This document shows, piece after piece, positions 59,928 through 64,000 of a stretch of DNA of 64,000 nucleotides. The first letter of the stretch is position 1. Each line of letters opens with the position of its first letter. The notes beneath the pieces were generated by a model that searched no databases, was not told the origin of the DNA, and was given only the letters and a program-made list of their open reading frames with translations. The DNA is from Streptomyces sp. RFCAC02 (GTDB lineage: Bacteria; Actinomycetota; Actinomycetes; Streptomycetales; Streptomycetaceae). The stretch spans positions 1 through 64,000 of the forward strand of contig NZ_SAUH01000001.1 of assembly GCF_004193175.1 (NCBI RefSeq), in the 5' to 3' direction. The position numbers and the translations under genes were made by a program.

Positions 59928-60533
59928 TCAGAGGCCGAAGCCGATGGAGCTGACGTACGCGTAGGAGTCGTACTCGGAGCCGAGGTCCCAGATGATGTCG
60001 TCCCAGGCCGCGTCGAGGAGTTCGCTGTTGCCGGTGAGCCAGCCGTCGATGATGTCGGTCCAGATACGGGGCTGGCGCACGGACACCCGGCGTACGGGGA
60101 TGTCGCGGAGGCGGCCCGGGTTGTTCCGCTGGACGGTGCGCTGGTCGACGGGGTGGATCTCGATCCTGGTGCCCCGCGGTTCGAGGCGGCGCTTCCACTC
60201 CGCCCCGAGGCGCCGGCGGCGCAGGTCCCAGTACGCGGTGTCGATCTTCTCCCGGTTCCGCCGGGTCGGGATGCGTTCCTCGGCGAGCCAGGCGAAGAGC
60301 GTGGCGGGACGGACACTGATCCCCGCGCGCTCCATCGCCTCGTACCCGGCGGCGCTCTCGGTGAGATACCGCAGACGGGCCGACAACCCCCGCTCCGAAT
60401 CGACCGGGGAGGCGACCCCGGTGACCTGACAGTCCATCTCCCGGCCGAGCGCCACCCACCCCGGCACGCCCCGCGCGCCGAACACGCCGAACCCGGAGTC
60501 AGGACCGGTGCCCGTACCCCACCGCCCCGCCAT
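59928..60533 (-). CDS. Tpg-like protein (telomere terminal protein family, tentative)
   Basis: 201 residues. The region 'LSARLRYLTESAAGYEAMER' with 'ISVRPATLFAWLAEERIPTR' is a helix-turn-helix, followed by basic 'DLRRRRLGAEWKRRLEPRGT' and a C-terminal 'PRIWTDIIDGWLTGNSELLD'. In the Streptomyces terminal proteins as I recall them, an 'MRYL' start, a similar helix-turn-helix, a basic stretch and an acidic C-terminus follow in the same order. The ATG overlaps the stop of the upstream Tap-like gene by one base (TGATG), copying the tap-tpg arrangement. A terminator follows. It is not proven to be a terminal protein; a plain DNA-binding partner is the alternative. Confidence 0.6.
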   Translation of the reverse strand: MAGRWGTGTGPDSGFGVFGARGVPGWVALGREMDCQVTGVASPVDSERGLSARLRYLTESAAGYEAMERAGISVRPATLFAWLAEERIPTRRNREKIDTAYWDLRRRRLGAEWKRRLEPRGTRIEIHPVDQRTVQRNNPGRLRDIPVRRVSVRQPRIWTDIIDGWLTGNSELLDAAWDDIIWDLGSEYDSYAYVSSIGFGL

Positions 60534-62851
60534 CAGTCACCACCCCCGATCGTGTACTCGCTCTTGAGCTTCATCTCGGTCAGTGCCCGGCCCTCGGTGA
60601 AGACCTCCCGCCAGTCACCGATGACGTGGAGTTCGTCGGTGCCCATCATCTGCACGATCTCCAGGCCCGCTTCGCGGGCCTTCCACGCCTTCAGCCACAG
60701 GTTCGCGAAGGCGCGGGAGCGGATGATGTGCATCCAGTCGGGGCGCCGCATCTCGCGGTTGGCACTCGATTCACCGATGGTGGAGACGAACTTGGCGTAC
60801 ATCGCCTTCACGTACTCCTGCGTGACGGTGTCGCCGTCGGCGATGGCCCGCTCCCGCGCGGCCGCCAGCTCGCGCCGGAACCGCTCCAGCAGCGACTCGG
60901 ACGAGCCGGACGTCCAGGACTCGTGGATCACGGGCGGAGCGCACAGCCGCGTCCGCGGCTCAGACAGGCGCAGCAGGAGGCGCAGCGTCGGGTCGGTGAT
61001 CCACAGCGGGCCGGGTTCCTCGCGGTTCCCGAGGGGGTTCGGGAGATCCTCGTGCGCCCATTCGGGCGGCGTGACGAGGTAGAGGCCGGAGCGTTTGCGG
61101 TCGTAGGTGCCGTCGGTGGAGTGGACGAGCTTGCCGATCGGCAGGTGGCACTTCAGGGCGGAGAGGTACGCGCCGTTCACGTCCAGCGCCGTCACGCTCC
61201 AGGCCGTGCCGCCGGTGCGGGAGATGCCCGGGTTGCGCCACTTGGGCCGGCCTTCCCAGATCTGGTCGGCCCCGTCGCGCGACGGCTTCTTCAGGATCGG
61301 GATTTCGTCCAGGTTCAGGAAGAGCGTGAAGTCGTAGGTGCCGCCGACGCGGGTGGAGTTCAGCAGGGCCATCGCGTCGGGGATCGCCCGTTTGATCAGG
61401 GCGGCGGTCGCCGCGTCGGCGTCCCCGCCGTGGTCCGCGAGCGCCTTTTCGACGTTCCGCCCGATGACGCCGGACGTCGCCCGGCGGACCGGGCGTGCCG
61501 ACCGCCCGGGCGGGGTGGGCGGCGCGGCGGGCGCGGGCACCGTGGGGGCGGTGACGCACATGCCGCCGAGGTGCTGCGGGCGTCCTCCCGCCCGGTACGG
61601 CGTGGGACGCCCGCACAGGACGCAGGGCTCCCGTTCGCCCTGGAGTGCCCGGCCCGCCCGGTCGCGGTCCGGTTCCGCCACCGGGCCGGCCGCCGGCCGC
61701 GGCTCCGGGGGCACGGGAGCGGGTGCGGGTGCGTCCGCGGTCTCGGGGTGACGGGCGGGCGGTCCGGGAGGCGGGGGCCGGTCGGGGAGGCCGGCCGCCG
61801 GGTCCTCGCGGAGCCGGGCGTGGGCGAAGTCGGCGCGCAACGGCCAGGCCGCGGTGGGGCCGTGCCGGTGGCGCTCGACCGTCAGGCGGACGAGGTCGCC
61901 GTCCCGGTCGAGGCGCAGGGCGAGGTCGGCCTCGTCCCGCAGCTCTTCCGTGCCCGGGGCGTCGGCGGGTGCCACGGCGACGACGGCCGTTTGCAGGTCC
62001 CGTGCCAGGCGGCGCAGCGCGAGGGGCAGCGGCCCGGAGCCGGGCTCGGCGGTGACGTGCGTGACGGGGTCGATCACGACGAGGGCCGGGCCGTCGATCC
62101 GGCCGGCCGTCTCGGTGATCCGCCGCAGTGTCGGCAGGTCGTCGCCGAGGTGCAGCGGGGCGGTCCGGAGCCTCGCTGCGGTGTCGGCGAGCCGGCGGCG
62201 CTGGTCGTCGGGCAGGGTGCCGGCCGTGATGCGGTGCAGGTCGACGCCGGCCTCGGCGGCCAGGACCCGCGCCAGGACGTCGGCGCGGCTGAGGCGGCCG
62301 GACGCGACCAGAACCGGACGCGGCGCGGCGGTGTCGAGCGCCGCGGTACGGGCCAGGTGGAGGGCCAGGGTGGTGGCGCCGCTGCCGGGCGGGGCGGTCA
62401 CCACGGTCAGCCGGCCGGGCCGCAGACCGCCGGCCGTCACGTCGTCCAGGCCCGCGAGGCCGGTCGGCACCGCGTCCGCGGCGGGACGGGCGGTGGTGAG
62501 GCTGTCCAGCAGGTCGCCGAGGGAGACGGCCGGGGCGTTTGTCGCCTGGTCCGCGCCGGTGAGCCGGGCGATCGGGCGCCCGCGGCGGGCGAGGACGACC
62601 GGGCGCCCCGCCGCTGCGCCGCGCACCAGGTCGCCGAGCCTGGGCCGTGCGTCCGTCACCGTCCACACCGGCCAGCCGGCCGGCGGCGTCGTGTCCCCGG
62701 GGGCGAGGGGTCCGAGGCACGCCTCGGCGCCGGAGTCGCGGTCGCGCAGCCGTGTCGTGCGGCCTTCCCCGGCGGCCCGGACCAACTCGGTCAGCCGCGT
62801 GCGCGCGGCCTCGATCGGCACCGTCTGCGACCCGGCGTCGAGTCCGGTCAC
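60533..62851 (-). CDS. Fusion: two Phd/YefM-like domains, DnaB/RecA-like ATPase, Zn-knuckle-like segment, Tap/family-B polymerase-like C-terminal domain
   Basis: 772 residues from the GTG at 62851, GAGGGGG six bases upstream. Residues 9-50 ('VPIEAARTRLTELVRAAGEG') and 60-100 ('WTVTDARPRLGDLVRGAAAG', 'PVVLARRGRPIARL') are tandem Phd/YefM antitoxin-like folds. About 127-345 is a DnaB-type RecA fold ('VPTGLAGLDDVTAGGLRPG'); its Walker A 'PPGSGATT' has Ala159 for Lys, Walker B is 'ALVVIDPVTH'. A Pro-rich linker precedes 'CVLCGRPTPYRAGG' with later His and Cys (about 409-431). The C-terminal region has 'TALDVNGAYLSAL' (about 552), 'VKAMYAKFVSTIGES' (about 680) and 'IVQMMGTDELHVIG' (about 735), in the order of motifs A, B and C of family-B polymerases and of the Tap C-terminus as I recall it. 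Coupled to the Tpg-like gene. Confidence 0.75.
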   Translation of the reverse strand: MTGLDAGSQTVPIEAARTRLTELVRAAGEGRTTRLRDRDSGAEACLGPLAPGDTTPPAGWPVWTVTDARPRLGDLVRGAAAGRPVVLARRGRPIARLTGADQATNAPAVSLGDLLDSLTTARPAADAVPTGLAGLDDVTAGGLRPGRLTVVTAPPGSGATTLALHLARTAALDTAAPRPVLVASGRLSRADVLARVLAAEAGVDLHRITAGTLPDDQRRRLADTAARLRTAPLHLGDDLPTLRRITETAGRIDGPALVVIDPVTHVTAEPGSGPLPLALRRLARDLQTAVVAVAPADAPGTEELRDEADLALRLDRDGDLVRLTVERHRHGPTAAWPLRADFAHARLREDPAAGLPDRPPPPGPPARHPETADAPAPAPVPPEPRPAAGPVAEPDRDRAGRALQGEREPCVLCGRPTPYRAGGRPQHLGGMCVTAPTVPAPAAPPTPPGRSARPVRRATSGVIGRNVEKALADHGGDADAATAALIKRAIPDAMALLNSTRVGGTYDFTLFLNLDEIPILKKPSRDGADQIWEGRPKWRNPGISRTGGTAWSVTALDVNGAYLSALKCHLPIGKLVHSTDGTYDRKRSGLYLVTPPEWAHEDLPNPLGNREEPGPLWITDPTLRLLLRLSEPRTRLCAPPVIHESWTSGSSESLLERFRRELAAARERAIADGDTVTQEYVKAMYAKFVSTIGESSANREMRRPDWMHIIRSRAFANLWLKAWKAREAGLEIVQMMGTDELHVIGDWREVFTEGRALTEMKLKSEYTIGGGD

Positions 62852-62959
62852 CACACACCCCCTCGGGCAAGGAACGAGCACCCGAGACCTTACCGGTGAG
62901 GTGCCGGGGTCCTCGACGGGCCGGTCGGCGGGTGTCGGAGGCGGCCGGTCCCGGCGCGG

Positions 62960-63730
62960 CTACGCGTCCCGGCGGCGGAGGGTGACGTAGCCGCCGGCGA
63001 GGGCGAGCGCGGACCAGGCCGCCAGGATGCCGACTCCGGTCCAGGGGCCGAAGGCCCTCTCGAACCGGAGGTCCTCCGGCGGTCCCGCCATGTGCAGGAT
63101 CATCGCCCCGGCCTGGTCGGGCAGGAACTGGAGGACGGTGCGCAGGCCCGGTACGTTCCCGAGCCCCTGCGAGCTGAGGAACAGGACCGGCATCAGCACC
63201 CCCAGCGCGCGTGCCGTACTGCGCAGCATCATGGTCACGCCCAGGGCGAACAGCGCCATGAGGACCAGGTAGAGCCAGCCGCCGGCGAGGGCGCGCGGCG
63301 CGTCCGCGTCCCCGGCGCCGATCCCGTGCGGGCCGAGTGCCCTCTGCGCGAGGAGGAACGAGAGGGGGACGGCGAGCGCCGCGACGAGGCCCGCGGCCAG
63401 CGCCACCACCAGCGCCTTCGCCGCAAGGAACCGGCCGCGCCGCGGCGTCGCCAGCAGCGAGGGGCGGAGCGTCCCCGCGCCGTACTCCGCGCCCGCCACC
63501 AGGACGGCGAACGCGACCAGTGCCAACTGCGCCAGCAGCGGGCCGAGCATCCCGGCGAGGACCGGGTCGGCGTCGGCGTGCATCGCGGGGCGTTCGTCGT
63601 AGGTGGCGCGGAGGCTGCTCCCGGCGAACCAGGCCATGCCGGCGGCGACGGCGAGCGTGGCGCCGAGTGCCCACAGCGTGGAGCGCACGGTCCTGATCTT
63701 CAGCCATTCGGCCGCCATCGCGTCCCTCAT
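62960..63730 (-). CDS. ABC-2 type transporter permease
   Basis: 256 residues with six membrane segments. It begins 'AAEWLKIRTVRSTLWALGAT', typical of Streptomyces ABC-2 permeases, with 'GAEYGAGTLRPSLLATPRRG' (the conserved EY.GTLR motif) after the second helix and 'LGVTMMLRSTARALGVLMPV' later. The ATG overlaps the stop of the ATPase (ATGA). It forms an exporter with the protein encoded upstream. Confidence 0.92.
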   Translation of the reverse strand: MRDAMAAEWLKIRTVRSTLWALGATLAVAAGMAWFAGSSLRATYDERPAMHADADPVLAGMLGPLLAQLALVAFAVLVAGAEYGAGTLRPSLLATPRRGRFLAAKALVVALAAGLVAALAVPLSFLLAQRALGPHGIGAGDADAPRALAGGWLYLVLMALFALGVTMMLRSTARALGVLMPVLFLSSQGLGNVPGLRTVLQFLPDQAGAMILHMAGPPEDLRFERAFGPWTGVGILAAWSALALAGGYVTLRRRDA

Positions 63731-64000
63731 CGGTCCGCACCGCCCCCGGACGCGACCAGCCGCAGGAACGCGTCCTCGAGCGATCCTGTCCGCTCCCCCA
63801 TCGCGAGCAGCGGGATCGCGCAGCGTGCCGCGACACGGCCGACCTCCTCGGCCGGCAGCCCGTAGGCGCGCAGCCCGGAGGCGTCCGCCGTTTCCGGCTC
63901 CACGCGGGCGCCGGCGTCCGTCAGTGCCCGGCTCAGCCGGTCCCTGGCGGCCGGGCCGCCGGCGGCGCGCACCGCGACGTGCAGCCCGTCCACCGAGGCC
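63727..64000 (-). CDS. ABC-2 exporter ATP-binding protein, C-terminal part only
   Basis: The last 90 residues of an ATPase; the rest lies beyond the window. It has the accessory C-terminal domain of ABC-2 ATPases: 'LHVAVRAAGGPAARDRLSRA', 'ARVEPETADASGLRAYGLPA' and the closing 'GSLEDAFLRLVASGG', where 'LEDAFL' is the common last helix. It overlaps the permease gene by four bases. Confidence 0.85.
   Translation of the reverse strand, partial: ASVDGLHVAVRAAGGPAARDRLSRALTDAGARVEPETADASGLRAYGLPAEEVGRVAARCAIPLLAMGERTGSLEDAFLRLVASGGGADR

Noticed and set aside
60533..62851. Calling the fusion protein simply a replicative DnaB helicase
   Set aside because: The Walker A lysine is missing, the N-terminal DnaB primase-binding domain is replaced by Phd-like folds, and the C-terminal third is unrelated to DnaB.
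1..64000. tRNA, rRNA, CRISPR arrays and complete insertion sequences
   Set aside because: None was recognised on either strand; no cloverleaf-like segment, spaced short repeats or paired terminal repeats with a transposase were seen.

Overview
The window is a very GC-rich stretch of actinobacterial chromosome, most likely Streptomyces or a close relative. The signs are strong third-position G/C bias, common GTG and TTG starts, many ATGA/GTGA overlaps, an AfsR/SARP regulator, a DmdR/IdeR-type iron box, an ESX-like type VII secretion locus and a pair of genes resembling the Streptomyces telomere proteins Tap and Tpg. All calls come from reading the sequence; no database search was run.

Layout. 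1-3650: a HelD-like RNA polymerase-recycling ATPase (cut by the window edge), an ABC-F ribosome-protection type ATPase and a tiny lectin-like protein. 3777-6937: a small unknown protein and, divergent from it, a Ser/Thr kinase fused to an Hsp70. 7162-9706: a membrane protein with a histidine kinase and response regulator. 9859-12000: a P-loop kinase-like protein, a PPOX-fold flavoprotein and a hemerythrin. 12258-17306: an FtsX-type ABC exporter divergent from a second two-component system. 17347-18102: a glycosyltransferase. 18244-23843: an iron-siderophore uptake operon (ATPase, two permeases, siderophore-interacting reductase, lipoprotein) divergent from an AraC regulator across an iron box. 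23985-28592: a secreted peptidoglycan-binding protein, a SARP/AfsR regulator and an XRE protein with an outer lectin-like domain.

28874-44094 is one long plus-strand type VII secretion operon: five small or medium Esx/PPE-like genes, an 801-residue protein, eccC, eccD, mycP, eccB, eccE and a last unknown gene, nearly all touching or overlapping. After it come a tripeptidyl-aminopeptidase-like lipoprotein, a DinB-like protein and a membrane protein. 47664-53650 is a minus-strand sugar/cyclitol operon (ATPase, permease, binding lipoprotein, Gfo/Idh/MocA dehydrogenase, xylose-isomerase-like TIM barrel) facing a ROK regulator. 55020-59714 holds a small unknown gene, an NmrA-type oxidoreductase facing a TetR regulator, and an MMPL exporter. 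59928-62851 is a two-gene operon: a fusion of two Phd/YefM-like domains, a DnaB/RecA-like ATPase lacking the Walker A lysine, a zinc-knuckle-like segment and a C-terminal domain resembling Tap and family-B polymerase palms, followed by a Tpg-like protein. The window ends in an ABC-2 exporter cut by the edge.

Four genes (HelD-like, the second histidine kinase, one FecCD permease, eccC) carry an apparent one-base deletion in a G or C run. Because all four are the same kind of lesion and each gene is otherwise intact, base-calling error is the likelier explanation, and they are annotated here as single genes.
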